64,000 nucleotides of DNA, from contig NZ_CP083760.1 of the NCBI RefSeq assembly GCF_020149915.1, forward strand, positions 3,100,001 to 3,164,000, given 5' to 3'. Both the position numbers and the translations under genes were made by a program. The notes under the pieces were generated by a model. That model searched no databases. It saw nothing but the letters and a program-made list of their open reading frames with translations, and was not told the DNA's origin. Below, piece by piece: positions 48,160 through 57,943 of the stretch. Position 1 is the first letter of the stretch, and the number at the start of each line of letters is the position of its first letter. The stretch is from Candidatus Sulfidibacterium hydrothermale (GTDB taxonomy: Bacteria; Bacteroidota; Bacteroidia; Bacteroidales; F082).

Positions 48160-48666
48160 TTAATAAACTCCGGCTTTCAATGGATTTTTCTGTTTACCCT
48201 GATGTTTTAAATGATGCATGTATCTTTTTAAAAATTCCATACGTAATGAATCCATGGTACGCATTTCGCGGTTCATGTCAAAAATTTCCTTCTGCCAGTC
48301 ATCAAAAAAATGCGCATTGTTAAAGAAAGCATCCATCATAGACGAATCGTTCAGGTCAAAATTCGGGTTTCCAAAAATCTGTAACAACGAATCGGGCAGA
48401 TTTTGCCGGAAGAAGGGCTTAAAATCACCCATCATTTGCTGCATATCGATATGTACATTTTCGTTGCCGTTGCGATAGGTCCACTCGTACGTTGAATCGT
48501 AGCGAATAAGATTTCCGTTTTTATCATACTTTTTTTGCACCTGAATGTGTACCTGTGGTTTATTCATAGCATTACCGGTTGTGTCGGGTTGGATTATTTG
48601 TGCTTTTACGCCGGCTGCTGCAAACATGAAAATAACAGATAAAAAAATGTTCCTCATCGTTTTCAT
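48160..48666 (-). CDS. Small secreted protein of unknown function
   Basis: This 168-residue protein has a signal peptide (about residues 1-22, ending GVKAQ). The mature part is rich in Asn, Asp, Met, Phe and Gln, with an MDAFFNNAHFFDDW segment and a basic C-terminus. I recognise no family. The ATG at 48666 is preferred because an upstream start at 48699 overlaps the -7 box. It lies about 100 bases upstream of pgi in the same direction but has its own promoter. Confidence 0.65.
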   Translation of the reverse strand: MKTMRNIFLSVIFMFAAAGVKAQIIQPDTTGNAMNKPQVHIQVQKKYDKNGNLIRYDSTYEWTYRNGNENVHIDMQQMMGDFKPFFRQNLPDSLLQIFGNPNFDLNDSSMMDAFFNNAHFFDDWQKEIFDMNREMRTMDSLRMEFLKRYMHHLKHQGKQKNPLKAGVY

Positions 48667-48698
48667 GACACTTGATTTTTGGTTTGAAAACAACAACA

Positions 48699-48706
48699 CA
48701 AAATTA
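48699..48706 (-). promoter_or_regulatory. -7 box of the small secreted protein gene
   Basis: On the minus strand TAATTTTG matches TAnnTTTG, 32 bases before the start. Confidence 0.45.
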
Positions 48707-48883
48707 ACGCCAAAAACGGCATGATATTGAATCTAACAAATTGGTTTTAAGATTATTTAACGTACTACCGGAAATGGCATCCGAAACCCATCATTTCATC
48801 CGGAAAAAATGACAGAAAAGAAAGATATATCTCCGGAAGAATCACATTTTTAGGTATTCTGTACAAGGTGCGGCGAAATTTTC

Positions 48884-48891
48884 TAATTTTG
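48884..48891 (+). promoter_or_regulatory. -7 box of ileS
   Basis: TAATTTTG(C) matches TAnnTTTG, 38 bases before the chosen ileS start. No T-box leader is seen in the short 5' region. Confidence 0.5.
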
Positions 48892-48929
48892 CAGCCAATT
48901 TTTTGAAGAACACGATAAAACCGGTTTCC

Positions 48930-51900
48930 ATGGGAAAAAAATATCAGGAATATAAACAGTTAAACCTGACGCAAATTGGCGATGAAGTCAGAAAGTTTTG
49001 GGAGAAAGACAAAATCTTTGAAAAAAGCCTGAAAAACCGCGAAGGCAATACCCCTTTTGTTTTTTACGAAGGCCCGCCGTCAGCTAACGGAAAACCGGGC
49101 ATTCACCACGTAATGGCGCGTACCATCAAAGATTTGTTTTGCCGCTACCAAACCCAAAAGGGAAAATATGTAGAACGCAAAGCCGGCTGGGATACCCATG
49201 GCCTGCCGGTGGAAATTAGCGTGGAAAAAACACTCGGCATTACCAAAGAAGATATCGGCAAGAAAATCAGCGTGGAAGAATACAACAACGCCTGCCGTAA
49301 AGAAGTGCTCAAATACAAGGACATGTGGGACGACCTGACCAAAAAAATCGGTTACTGGGTCGATCTGGAACATCCTTACATCACTTTCGACAACAAGTAC
49401 ATCGAAACGGTGTGGTACCTGCTGAAGCAGCTTTACGACAAAGGATTGTTGTACAAAGGATACACCATTCAGCCTTATTCGCCGGCTGCCGGTACCGGAC
49501 TGAGTACCCACGAGCTGAACCAGCCGGGTTGCTACCGCGATGTATCCGACACCACCGCCGTGGCACAGTTTAAGGTGATTCGCGACGACCGTTCGGAATT
49601 TTTATTTGAAGACACCGATACAGACGTTTATTTCCTTGCCTGGACCACTACTCCGTGGACACTGCCGTCCAACACGGCGCTGGCTGTTGGCCCGGATATC
49701 CGTTATCTGAAAGTAAAAACATTTAATCCGTACACCGGCATTCCCGAAACGGTAATACTGGCCGAAGACCGGTTGGACGCCTATTTTAAACCCAAAGATA
49801 AAGACCTTGCCTTTGAAGATTATAAACCGGGCGACAAACACATTCCGTACAAAGTTATCGGTCAATATTCGGGCAAGCAACTCACGGGTATCCGTTACGA
49901 GCAGCTCTTTCCGTGGGTGAAACCCATGGGAAAAGCCTTCGAAGTCATTACCGGCGATTTTGTTACCACCGAAGACGGTACCGGCATTGTACACATTGCA
50001 CCCACTTTTGGGGCCGACGACGACCGCGTAGCCAAAGAAGCCGGCATTGCCCCGTTGATTTTGATCGATAAAAACGGCGAAAAACGCCCGATGGTGGACC
50101 TGAAAGGCCGTTTTTATACGTTGGACATGCTGGACGAAGATTTTGTAAAAGAGTATGTTAACGCCGACCTGTACAACGAGTACGCCGGACGTTATGTAAA
50201 AAATGCTTACGACGAAACACTCAGCGATAAAGACGGCAGCCTGGATATCGACCTGGCTGTCAGCCTGAAAAAAGAAAACAAAGTTTTCCGTATCGAAAAA
50301 CACGTCCACAACTATCCGCACTGCTGGCGTACCGATAAACCGGTTTTGTATTATCCGCTGGATTCGTGGTTTGTAAAAACCACCGCTTTGAAAGACCGGA
50401 TGATTGCCCTGAACAAAACCATTAACTGGAAACCGAAAGCCACCGGCGAAGGCCGTTTTGGCAACTGGCTCGAAAATCTGGTGGACTGGAACCTGTCGCG
50501 GTCACGTTTCTGGGGCGTGCCGTTGCCGGTATGGACTACCGAAGACCGTACCGAACAAAAATGTCTGGGTTCGGCAGCCGAGCTGAAAGCCGAAGTGGAA
50601 AAAGCCGTTGCCGCCGGCGTGATGAAAGAAAATCCGCTGAAAGACTTCAATCCGGATGACATGAGCGACGAAAACTACCGCACGTTCGATTTTCACCGTC
50701 CGTATGTGGATAACATTGTGCTGGTTTCCGACAGCGGTAAAAAAATGTACCGCGAACCGTCGCTTATCGATGTATGGTTCGATTCGGGTTCCATGCCGTA
50801 TGCCCAGTTGCATTATCCTTTTGAAAATAAAGAAACTTTCAAAAACAATTTCCCGGCCGATTTTATCGCCGAAGGCGTAGACCAAACCCGCGGATGGTTT
50901 TTCACCCTGCATGCCATCGCCACCATGCTTTTCGATTCGGTAGCTTATAAAACCGTGGTTTCCAACGGGCTGGTGCTCGACAAAAACGGAAACAAAATGT
51001 CGAAACGACTCGGCAATGCTGTAGATCCGTTTGAAACCATCGAAAAATACAGTTCCGATGCTACCCGCTGGTACATGATTACCAATTCGCAACCGTGGGA
51101 TAACCTGCGTTTTGACCTGAACGGAGTGGACGAAGTGCGCCGTAAATTTTTCGGGACACTGCACAACACCTATGCTTTCTTTGCTTTGTATGCCAACATC
51201 GACGGGTTTACTTACAGCGAAGAGGAAATACCGGTTGAAAAACGTACCGAACTCGACCGCTGGATTCTTTCCGAGCTGAACTCTCTCATTAAAACCGTGG
51301 ACGAAGCGTACGGAAATTACGAACCTACCCGTGCCGGCCGTGCCATCCAGTATTTTGTAAACGAACATTTAAGCAACTGGTATGTACGTCTTTCGCGCAG
51401 AAGATTTTGGAAAGGAAGCTATTCGGAAGATAAAATTCAGGCTTATCAAACGTTGTACCGCTGCCTGGAAGTCGTTGCCCAGCTTATGGCACCCGTGGCT
51501 CCGTTTTATGCCGACCGGCTTTTTAAAGACCTGAACGATGTAACCGGCAGGATAAAAGCCGAATCGGTACACCTGACAGACTTCCCCGAAGCCGACGAAA
51601 GTCAGATTGACAAACTGTTGGAAGAAAGAATGGAAATTGCGCAGAAAATTTCTTCCATGATTCTTTCGCTTCGCAAAAAAACCAACATCCGGGTACGTCA
51701 ACCACTGAACAAAGTACTGATTCCGGTGTTGGACAAACATTTTCAGGAGCAGGTACAGGCTGTAGAAAACCTTATCCTTTCGGAAACCAACATCAAGCAC
51801 ATTGAATACATCACCGGTGATTCGGAAGTGTTGGTGAAGAAAATAAAACCCAATTTTAAAACACTGGGACCGAAATATGGCAAAATGATGAAACAACTTG

Positions 51901-52361
51901 CCGGTGCGATTATGCAGCTGGGACAACCCGACATCAGGAAACTGGAAAACGGGGAAACGTTACAACTGGAAATAAACGGTCAGCCGGTAGAAATCACCCG
52001 CGAAGATGTGGAAATCTCCACGCAGGATATTCCCGGCTGGAGTGTAGCTTCGCTGGACAACCTGACCGTGGCCTTGGATATCACCATCACCGACGACCTG
52101 AAAAAAGAGGGGTTGGCCCGTGAACTGGTAAATCGCGTTCAAAATCTGCGAAAAGAAAAAGGACTGGAAGTCACCGACCGGATTACATTACAAATTGAAA
52201 AATCGGAAACAACCGATGAGGCTTTTGAGTCGTTTAAAGATTATATTTGCACCGAAACTTTGGCCGACCTTACTTTCGTCGAAAATTCTCAGAATAATGG
52301 TTTTGAAGAAGTTGAACTAACCGACGGGATTACTGCCAAAATTAACATTGAGAAAAAATAA
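48930..52361 (+). CDS. ileS: Isoleucyl-tRNA synthetase
   Basis: This 1143-residue class I synthetase charges tRNA-Ile. The HIGH-type motif is in PSANGKPGIHHVMAR near residue 53. A CP1 editing insertion follows, with TTPWTLPSNTALAVG and EDGTGIVHIAPTFG. KMSKR lies in GNKMSKRLGN. The C-terminal part is an anticodon-binding and long extension region. The length fits the larger, eukaryote-like IleS subtype associated with mupirocin resistance in several bacteria, though resistance cannot be claimed. A TTG at 48903 is also in frame, but the ATG at 48930 begins the conserved sequence. dksA-like and lspA genes follow on the same strand. Confidence 0.95.
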   Translation: MGKKYQEYKQLNLTQIGDEVRKFWEKDKIFEKSLKNREGNTPFVFYEGPPSANGKPGIHHVMARTIKDLFCRYQTQKGKYVERKAGWDTHGLPVEISVEKTLGITKEDIGKKISVEEYNNACRKEVLKYKDMWDDLTKKIGYWVDLEHPYITFDNKYIETVWYLLKQLYDKGLLYKGYTIQPYSPAAGTGLSTHELNQPGCYRDVSDTTAVAQFKVIRDDRSEFLFEDTDTDVYFLAWTTTPWTLPSNTALAVGPDIRYLKVKTFNPYTGIPETVILAEDRLDAYFKPKDKDLAFEDYKPGDKHIPYKVIGQYSGKQLTGIRYEQLFPWVKPMGKAFEVITGDFVTTEDGTGIVHIAPTFGADDDRVAKEAGIAPLILIDKNGEKRPMVDLKGRFYTLDMLDEDFVKEYVNADLYNEYAGRYVKNAYDETLSDKDGSLDIDLAVSLKKENKVFRIEKHVHNYPHCWRTDKPVLYYPLDSWFVKTTALKDRMIALNKTINWKPKATGEGRFGNWLENLVDWNLSRSRFWGVPLPVWTTEDRTEQKCLGSAAELKAEVEKAVAAGVMKENPLKDFNPDDMSDENYRTFDFHRPYVDNIVLVSDSGKKMYREPSLIDVWFDSGSMPYAQLHYPFENKETFKNNFPADFIAEGVDQTRGWFFTLHAIATMLFDSVAYKTVVSNGLVLDKNGNKMSKRLGNAVDPFETIEKYSSDATRWYMITNSQPWDNLRFDLNGVDEVRRKFFGTLHNTYAFFALYANIDGFTYSEEEIPVEKRTELDRWILSELNSLIKTVDEAYGNYEPTRAGRAIQYFVNEHLSNWYVRLSRRRFWKGSYSEDKIQAYQTLYRCLEVVAQLMAPVAPFYADRLFKDLNDVTGRIKAESVHLTDFPEADESQIDKLLEERMEIAQKISSMILSLRKKTNIRVRQPLNKVLIPVLDKHFQEQVQAVENLILSETNIKHIEYITGDSEVLVKKIKPNFKTLGPKYGKMMKQLAGAIMQLGQPDIRKLENGETLQLEINGQPVEITREDVEISTQDIPGWSVASLDNLTVALDITITDDLKKEGLARELVNRVQNLRKEKGLEVTDRITLQIEKSETTDEAFESFKDYICTETLADLTFVENSQNNGFEEVELTDGITAKINIEKK

Positions 52362-52426
52362 TAACAACGAAGAAAATTCGTATTTTTAAAACGGTTTTTA
52401 AACCATAACATTAAAAAACTGAGGCC

Positions 52427-52840
52427 ATGAAAGAAGAGAAGAAAACTGAAGAAAAATTAAGGTACTCTCCCGAAGAGCTGGAAGAGTTCAAGCAGATTAT
52501 TCTGGAAAAACTGGAAAAGGCGCGTGCTGACCTCAAACTACTTAAAGAAGCATACACCAACGACAGTGGTTCGGACACTAATGATACCTCTCCTACTTTT
52601 AAAGTGCTGGAAGAAGGTCAACAGGTATTGTCAAAAGAAGAAAACAGCCGGCTGGCTGCTCGCCAGGAACGGTTTATCAACAACCTGGAAAATGCACTGA
52701 TCCGTATCAAAAACGGAACCTACGGCATCTGCCGCGAAACCGGCAAACTCATCTCCAAAGAGCGCCTGCGTGCCGTTCCGCATGCTACCCTGAGTATTGA
52801 AGCAAAAACGAAAATGAGAAAAAACAACATTAACGATTAA
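52427..52840 (+). CDS. DksA/TraR-family protein without a zinc finger
   Basis: This 137-residue protein has a helical coiled-coil N-terminus and a C-terminal DksA/TraR-like domain (TYGICRETGKLISKERL). DksA zinc fingers use four cysteines. Here only Cys102 remains, with threonine at the next ligand (CRET) and SIEAK where the second CxxC would be. Zinc binding is therefore lost. The coiled-coil tip lacks an obvious DxxDxA motif. It may bind RNA polymerase in the secondary channel, as DksA does, but this is inferred. It lies 65 bases after ileS and 22 bases before lspA. Confidence 0.88.
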   Translation: MKEEKKTEEKLRYSPEELEEFKQIILEKLEKARADLKLLKEAYTNDSGSDTNDTSPTFKVLEEGQQVLSKEENSRLAARQERFINNLENALIRIKNGTYGICRETGKLISKERLRAVPHATLSIEAKTKMRKNNIND

Positions 52841-52862
52841 ACGACCTTTTTAATTCCGTGTT

Positions 52863-53477
52863 TTGAAAAAATCGGTACTGGTTATTCTGACGGTTCTTGT
52901 CCTCGACCAGGCATTGAAGTTTTATATCAAACTTACTATGCCCATTGGCGGAAATGTACCGGTAATTGATCATTGGTTTTATCTTTTCTTTACGGAGAAT
53001 AACGGAATGGCTTTTGGCATGCAACTGGCCGGAAGCTGGGGAAAACTGGCATTGAGTATTTTCCGGCTGCTCGCCATTGGAGGCATCGGTTTTTTTCTGT
53101 ATTTACTCATAAAAAACAAGAAAAAAACAGGACTTATTCTTAGCATGTCGCTCATTTTTGCCGGAGCTATTGGAAATATCATCGACAGTGCTTTTTACGG
53201 CCTCATTTTTTCTCAAAGCACTTTTCATTCTGTAGCTACCCTGGTACCGTTTGGTCATGGTTACGCCGGATTTTTACACGGAAAAGTTGTGGACATGCTT
53301 TATTTTCCGCTGATAGACATTCCGCGTTCACAAGCCCCCTCCTGGTTGCCCGGATTTCTATTTGGTCCGGAAAATCATTTTATTTTTTTCCGTCCGATTT
53401 TCAACATTGCCGATGCTTCCATCACCATTGGCGTTTTTTGGCTATTGCTTTTCCACCGGAAAAGTCTTCGAATCTGA
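52863..53477 (+). CDS. lspA: Lipoprotein signal peptidase (signal peptidase II)
   Basis: This 204-residue membrane aspartic peptidase has four hydrophobic segments. The two catalytic aspartates lie in GNIIDSAFYG (near residue 105) and GKVVDMLYFP (near 143). It is longer than the roughly 165-residue E. coli enzyme because of added residues around the second half, as is common in this phylum. It cleaves lipoprotein signal peptides at the lipobox and would process the several lipoproteins in this window. The start codon appears to be TTG at 52863. The nearest in-frame ATG lies about 25 codons inside the first helix region. Confidence 0.92.
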   Translation: MKKSVLVILTVLVLDQALKFYIKLTMPIGGNVPVIDHWFYLFFTENNGMAFGMQLAGSWGKLALSIFRLLAIGGIGFFLYLLIKNKKKTGLILSMSLIFAGAIGNIIDSAFYGLIFSQSTFHSVATLVPFGHGYAGFLHGKVVDMLYFPLIDIPRSQAPSWLPGFLFGPENHFIFFRPIFNIADASITIGVFWLLLFHRKSLRI

Positions 53478-53529
53478 TCTCCAGCCAAAGAAAAACCGAA
53501 TTTTGGTGGCTTAAATAACATTTTCTCTC

Positions 53530-53715
53530 TTTTTCAGGGTGGCTTTTCGTGCTGTCCGTTTTAGTCCCGGCGCCATAAGCCGTGTTTCGCTCCCGCGGCA
53601 TACGAGCTCCCTGCGGTCGCTGTCTGCCGCCTGCCTGCCCGACTGCGTAGCGAGGCGGGGCTTCACATCGGCTTCTGTCGCCGGGCGCTGCCACTCCCAT
53701 CACGGCCACAGAGGA
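53530..53715. other. GC-rich intergenic element
   Basis: This stretch is far richer in G and C than its flanks, with blocks such as GTCCCGGCGCCATAAGCC and GTCGCCGGGCGCTGCCACT. It has several short inverted repeats. An open frame crosses it and runs on into the neighbouring repeat, but its residue use looks random. It may be a decayed mobile repeat or a structured RNA. It is part of an 866-base gene-free spacer. Confidence 0.4.
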
Positions 53716-53774
53716 GATCCCAAAAGACAAAAAACAAATCGCAAACGAAATCTCAAAAAGCAAAAAAGCAAATT

Positions 53775-53826
53775 CCAAAAAATCAACTTTTTTTGTCCTT
53801 CTGAACGAAGTGAAGAATCTATTTTA
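53775..53826. repeat. Interspersed palindromic repeat, half copy A3
   Basis: GTCCTTCTGAACGAAGTGAA (53796-53815) matches one half-site of the repeat at 54000-54048 with small changes. Only one half is clear here. Confidence 0.55.
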
Positions 53827-53833
53827 CTCCTTC

Positions 53834-53920
53834 ATCGTTTGAGTATCCGCTCGAACGATAATTTCCCGATCTTGTCCGCGTCTATGTCTCCACTTTTCAA
53901 GTCCTGTCCGACTTGAAAAG
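53834..53920. repeat. Two hairpins related to those at 30.6 kb
   Basis: Hairpin 2 (53834-53859) has arms ATCGTTTGAG and CTCGAACGAT with one G-T pair. Hairpin 1 (53893-53920) has arms CTTTTCAAGTC and GACTTGAAAAG with loop CTGTCC. Hairpin 1 shares its loop and inner stem with 30598-30625, while the outer arm bases differ in a pairing-preserving way. Confidence 0.6.
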
Positions 53921-53959
53921 AGACGTCCTTCACATTTTAAGTACTTCAAGTGCCTAAAG

Positions 53960-54099
53960 TGGGAAATCCCAAAAAGCAAAAAACCAAATCACAAAAAATC
54001 AACTTCTTTTGTCCTTCTGAGCGTAGCGAAGAATCTATTTTAACCACTGCCCGTTTTTTGAGATCCTTCACCACGCTGCGCTCCGTTCAGGATAGCAAT
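53960..54099. repeat. Interspersed palindromic repeat, copy A2
   Basis: Bases 54000-54099 are the near-exact reverse complement of 102-200. They include TTCTGAGCGTAGCGAAGAAT and, in inverted orientation, CACGCTGCGCTCCGTTCAGG. The poly-purine block before it (53960-53999) recurs less exactly beside copy A1. Confidence 0.75.
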
Positions 54100-54127
54100 G
54101 GAAATATGAGTAAAACACAGAAAATCA

Positions 54128-54209
54128 ACAGTTCACCATTCACCATTCACTATTCACCAATCACCATTCATCACTCAACATTTATCGTTCATCCTTCCCA
54201 ATGACCAAT
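54128..54209. repeat. Diverged piece of the 42.6-kb tandem unit
   Basis: CATTTATCGTTCATCCTTCC and nearby CACCATTCA runs match the 179-base tandem unit at 42581-42938. Here they occur as an untandemised, partly scrambled piece. Nothing gene-like is seen through 54280. Confidence 0.55.
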
Positions 54210-54280
54210 GACTTTTTCCATCACTAAGGCACACCAAGCACATCACGAAGAAAAAAAGCGGTAATGCAAATAGGGCAGGC

Positions 54281-54316
54281 AAAAAGAAAAAGCCCTGCTT
54301 TTAACAAACAAGGCTT
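54281..54316 (-). terminator. Terminator after atpG
   Basis: On the minus strand AAGCCTTG pairs with CAGGGCTT (one G-T pair) around an 11-base loop. TTTCTTTTT follows. Confidence 0.7.
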
Positions 54317-54343
54317 CTGTCTTTAAAGAAATTGCGGAACTTT

Positions 54344-55234
54344 TTATCCTTTTAACGCTTCGGCAGCACCGGCAATTTCTAATATTTCGTTGGTAATCGA
54401 AGCCTGACGGGCTTTGTTATACGTCAGTTTCAGGTCTTTCAACAGCGCAGTGGCGTTGTCGGTAGCCTGATGCATCGCCGTCATCCGGGCACCGTGTTCA
54501 GCGGCAAAGCTGTCAAGAAGCGCTTTGTAAAACTGTACTTTCAGCGTTTTAGGAATCAATGCATTGATAATTTCCTCTTTTCCCGGTTCAAAAATATAAT
54601 CGGCTTGTTTGTGATTCTTCTCGCCGGACTCATCCGGTTTTGATTCCTGTACCGGCAAAAACTGTTCTGTCTGGAGAATCTGCACCGCTGCATTTTTAAA
54701 TTGATTATACACCAATACAATGCGATCATATTCTCCGTCTGCAAACTGCTGCATCATTTTTTCTGCCAGCGGAACAGCCTTTTCAAAATTCAGCTGATCA
54801 AATATTGCCGTTTCTATTTCTTTAACGGTAAAGCCTCTGGCCTTTAAAGTATCGGCTCCTTTTTTACCGATACAAAAAATGTCAAGCTTTCCGTTTTTTG
54901 TTTGTGATGTATAGGTTGTCCGGGTTAACTGAATGACCTCTTTCACCACATTGGCATTGAAAGCACCGCAAAGTCCGCGATTGGAAGTAATGGCTACCAA
55001 AAGCACCTTTTCAGGCTCACGATCCGTGGTAAAAATGTTTTCGTTGGAGCCTTCAAGACTGGCGCTCAAATCCTGCATAATTTCCTGTAACTTGGCAGCA
55101 TAAGGGCGCATGGTCGTCACGGCATTTTGTGCTTTACGCAATTTGGCAGCAGCTACCATTTTCATGGCACTGGTAATCTGCATGGTCGATTGCACCGAGG
55201 TAATTCGGGTCCGGATTTCCTTTAAATTCGCCAT
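54344..55234 (-). CDS. atpG: F1Fo ATP synthase subunit gamma
   Basis: This 296-residue subunit is the central rotor shaft of F1. It has the N-terminal helix MANLKEIRTRITSVQSTMQITSAMKMVAAAKLRKAQ, the conserved SNRGLCGAFNANV segment and a C-terminal helix rich in alanine and leucine with EHGARMTAMHQATDNA. The length fits the family. It is the last gene of the atpBEFHAG locus, 20 bases after atpA, and is followed by a terminator. Confidence 0.96.
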   Translation of the reverse strand: MANLKEIRTRITSVQSTMQITSAMKMVAAAKLRKAQNAVTTMRPYAAKLQEIMQDLSASLEGSNENIFTTDREPEKVLLVAITSNRGLCGAFNANVVKEVIQLTRTTYTSQTKNGKLDIFCIGKKGADTLKARGFTVKEIETAIFDQLNFEKAVPLAEKMMQQFADGEYDRIVLVYNQFKNAAVQILQTEQFLPVQESKPDESGEKNHKQADYIFEPGKEEIINALIPKTLKVQFYKALLDSFAAEHGARMTAMHQATDNATALLKDLKLTYNKARQASITNEILEIAGAAEALKG

Positions 55235-55254
55235 AGCGCTTGTTGTCGTTTAGT

Positions 55255-56838
55255 TTACTTTTTATAACGTCCGGTGATATCGGCCGCCACTTTTTTCATG
55301 GTTTCGATGGCTTTATCCGTCAGTTTTCCTTCTTTCAGTTCTGCCAGCACATCGCTGTGTTTATCCCGCATTACAGCAAGATAGTTCTCTTCAAAGTCAT
55401 GTACTTTCTCGATGGGAACATCACGAAGCAGGTTATTGGTTCCGCAGAAAAGAATAGCAATCTGCTCTTCTACTTTCATGGGCGAATACTGATGCTGTTT
55501 CAGTATTTCCACATTACGGCGTCCTTTTTCAAGCACATTCAGCGTAGCGGCATCCAGGTCAGAACCAAACTTGGAGAAAGCTTCCAGTTCGCGGAACTGG
55601 GCCTGGTCAAGTTTCAGTGTTCCGGCTACTTTTTTCATGGATTTAATCTGTGCCGAACCTCCTACACGCGATACGGAAATTCCCACATTAATAGCCGGAC
55701 GGATTCCGGAGTTAAACAATGCAGTTTCCAGGAAGATCTGTCCGTCGGTAATAGAAATCACATTGGTCGGGATGTAAGCCGATACGTCGCCGGCCTGGGT
55801 TTCAATAATCGGCAAAGCCGTTAGTGAACCACCCCCTTTTACCATGTGTTTGATACTTTCGGGAATGTTATTCATTTTCTGCGCAATCTCATCAGAATCG
55901 ATGATTTTGGCCGCACGCTCAAGCAGGCGGGAGTGAAGATAAAACACATCGCCGGGGTAAGCTTCACGTCCCGGAGGACGACGCAGCAACAAGGACACTT
56001 CGCGGTAAGCCACCGCCTGTTTCGAAAGGTCGTCGTAAACGATCAGTGCCGGACGGCCGGTATCGCGGAAAAATTCACCGATAGCAGCACCGGCAAAAGG
56101 AGCATAGAACTGCATGGCAGCCGGGTCAGAAGCGGTAGCCGAAACAATCACGGTATAAGCCATGGCACCGTGGTCTTCAAGCGTTTTTTGTATTTGTGCC
56201 ACCGTCGAACCTTTTTGTCCCGAAGCCACATAAATACAAAATACCGGTTCTCCTTTTTCGTAAAACTCTTTCTGGTTAATGATCGTATCAATAGCAATGG
56301 CTGTTTTTCCGGTCTGACGGTCGCCGATAATCAGCTCACGCTGACCACGGCCAATAGGAATCATGGCGTCAATGGCTTTAATACCGGTTTGCAGCGGCTC
56401 ATTTACCGGCTGACGAAATACCACGCCCGGCGCTTTGCGTTCGAGCGGCATTTCATACAACTCTCCTTCAATGGGACCTTTTCCATCGATGGGTTCACCA
56501 ATGGTATTGATCACGCGCCCCAGCAAACCTTCGCCTACTTTTATGGAAGCAATTCGGCCGGTACGTTTTACTTTATCGCCTTCGTTGATATCTTCGGCTT
56601 CGCCAAGCAAAACCACGCCGACATTATCTTCTTCAAGATTTTGTACCAGACCGAGAAGGCCATTTTTTTCAAACTCAACCAGCTCGCCCTGTTCAGCATT
56701 GGAGAGACCGTAAACACGGGCAATTCCATCACCGATCATAAGTACGGTACCTATTTCTTCGAGTGTGGCTTCCGATTCAAAGCCTGCCAGTTCTTTTCGC
56801 AGTATGGCTGATACTTCAGCCGGTTTGATGTCTGCCAT
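55255..56838 (-). CDS. atpA: F1Fo ATP synthase subunit alpha
   Basis: This 527-residue non-catalytic nucleotide-binding subunit has the [10 protein letters not shown]-terminal barrel, a Walker A loop GDRQTGKTA and the family signature [17 protein letters not shown]. With AtpD it forms the alpha3beta3 ring. It is 34 bases after atpH and 20 bases before atpG. Its partner beta subunit is encoded 46 kb away. Confidence 0.97.
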   Translation of the reverse strand: MADIKPAEVSAILRKELAGFESEATLEEIGTVLMIGDGIARVYGLSNAEQGELVEFEKNGLLGLVQNLEEDNVGVVLLGEAEDINEGDKVKRTGRIASIKVGEGLLGRVINTIGEPIDGKGPIEGELYEMPLERKAPGVVFRQPVNEPLQTGIKAIDAMIPIGRGQRELIIGDRQTGKTAIAIDTIINQKEFYEKGEPVFCIYVASGQKGSTVAQIQKTLEDHGAMAYTVIVSATASDPAAMQFYAPFAGAAIGEFFRDTGRPALIVYDDLSKQAVAYREVSLLLRRPPGREAYPGDVFYLHSRLLERAAKIIDSDEIAQKMNNIPESIKHMVKGGGSLTALPIIETQAGDVSAYIPTNVISITDGQIFLETALFNSGIRPAINVGISVSRVGGSAQIKSMKKVAGTLKLDQAQFRELEAFSKFGSDLDAATLNVLEKGRRNVEILKQHQYSPMKVEEQIAILFCGTNNLLRDVPIEKVHDFEENYLAVMRDKHSDVLAELKEGKLTDKAIETMKKVAADITGRYKK

Positions 56839-56872
56839 AATTTTCGTTTTATCTTTTGTAATTAATATTCGT

Positions 56873-57418
56873 TTATTTTAATTGTTCCGCATAACTTTTA
56901 CGCAATTTGCGCAGTTGAGTCGCCACGCTGGCATCATATTGATAATCACCAAGCCGGGCTACAAAACCACCGATCAAATCCGCATCAGTTTTATCGGACA
57001 ATTCTATTTTTTTATCGGTAATTGATTTTAATTTTTCAATCACCTGTTTTCTTATTTTCTCATCTGCTCCCGTAGCCGTAATCAGCTCTGCTTTCACAAT
57101 ATTTTTGTAATCAAGGTAAATTTCCTCAAAAGCAACGCAAATGGCATCGAGATACACTTCACGTCTTTTGCGAATCAGCAAATCGAAAAACCGAAGAGTA
57201 AGTTTGGAAATATTTTTTTCAAAAAGACGGTAAAGAATCTTCACCTTTTTCTCATCCTGCAAAACCGGATTGGACATCACACGCCGCAATTCACGATTTT
57301 CACCCAACACCCTGCCCACCAAGCGCATATCTTCGGCTATTTTTTCTTCCGTTTTATTTTCAAGGGCAAGGCCGAAAAGGGCCTGAGCGTATCTTTTTGC
57401 TAACAAATTGACTCTCAT
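56873..57418 (-). CDS. atpH: F1Fo ATP synthase subunit delta
   Basis: This 181-residue OSCP/delta protein has a helical N-terminal domain ([18 protein letters not shown]) and a C-terminal part ending in [23 protein letters not shown], the standard family order. It clamps F1 to the peripheral stalk. It is 12 bases after atpF. Confidence 0.94.
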   Translation of the reverse strand: MRVNLLAKRYAQALFGLALENKTEEKIAEDMRLVGRVLGENRELRRVMSNPVLQDEKKVKILYRLFEKNISKLTLRFFDLLIRKRREVYLDAICVAFEEIYLDYKNIVKAELITATGADEKIRKQVIEKLKSITDKKIELSDKTDADLIGGFVARLGDYQYDASVATQLRKLRKSYAEQLK

Positions 57419-57430
57419 AACACCGTCGGG

Positions 57431-57925
57431 TTAATTTAAATGAGTTTCTTCGAGAAGTTTTTCGATATAAGCTTTTTGTCTGGCTTTGTCTTTAAGTTCT
57501 TCCCTAAGAATTTTTTCTGCAATCTCGATGGAATATTCAGCCACCGTTGATTTGATCTCGCGCAAAGCTGCTGTTTTTTCGTTATTGATCTTTTCTTTAG
57601 CATTTTCCACAATGCCAGCAGCTTCTTTTTCGGCTTTTTCTTTGGCTTCGCTGATAATTTTATCTTTCATTTTACGGGCCTCGGCAAGAATTTCGTCACG
57701 CTCTTCCATAGCTTCTTTGAGCATTTTTTCGTTGTCCATTTTCAGCCGCTTCATTTGTTCCTGCGCTTCTTTAGCCGCATCAAGCGCTTCCTGAATGCTT
57801 TGCTCACGCTCTTTCAATCCTTTCAGAATAGCCGGCCAGGCAAACTTGCCAAGAATAAACAAAACCATCAAAAAGGCCACCGTCATCCAAAAGACAAGGC
57901 CGATTCCGGGATTAATCAGTTGCAT
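57431..57925 (-). CDS. atpF: F1Fo ATP synthase subunit b
   Basis: This 164-residue peripheral-stalk subunit has one N-terminal membrane helix (GLVFWMTVAFLMVLFILGKF) and a long charged coiled coil to the end. It is 18 bases downstream of the transposase stop, so it now follows the inserted element rather than atpE. No ribosome site of full consensus is evident. Its transcription must cross the insertion or begin inside it. Confidence 0.94.
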   Translation of the reverse strand: MQLINPGIGLVFWMTVAFLMVLFILGKFAWPAILKGLKEREQSIQEALDAAKEAQEQMKRLKMDNEKMLKEAMEERDEILAEARKMKDKIISEAKEKAEKEAAGIVENAKEKINNEKTAALREIKSTVAEYSIEIAEKILREELKDKARQKAYIEKLLEETHLN

Positions 57926-57943
57926 AGTTTATATTTTTTGTTT

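Noticed and set aside
48903-48929. TTG start for ileS
   Set aside because: The extra nine residues are not part of the family sequence. The ATG at 48930 begins it.
53539-53916. Open frame of 125 codons across the GC-rich element and repeat A3
   Set aside because: It reads through two unrelated intergenic repeats and contains the typical SERSEES nonsense peptide. There is no start context and no conservation between copies.
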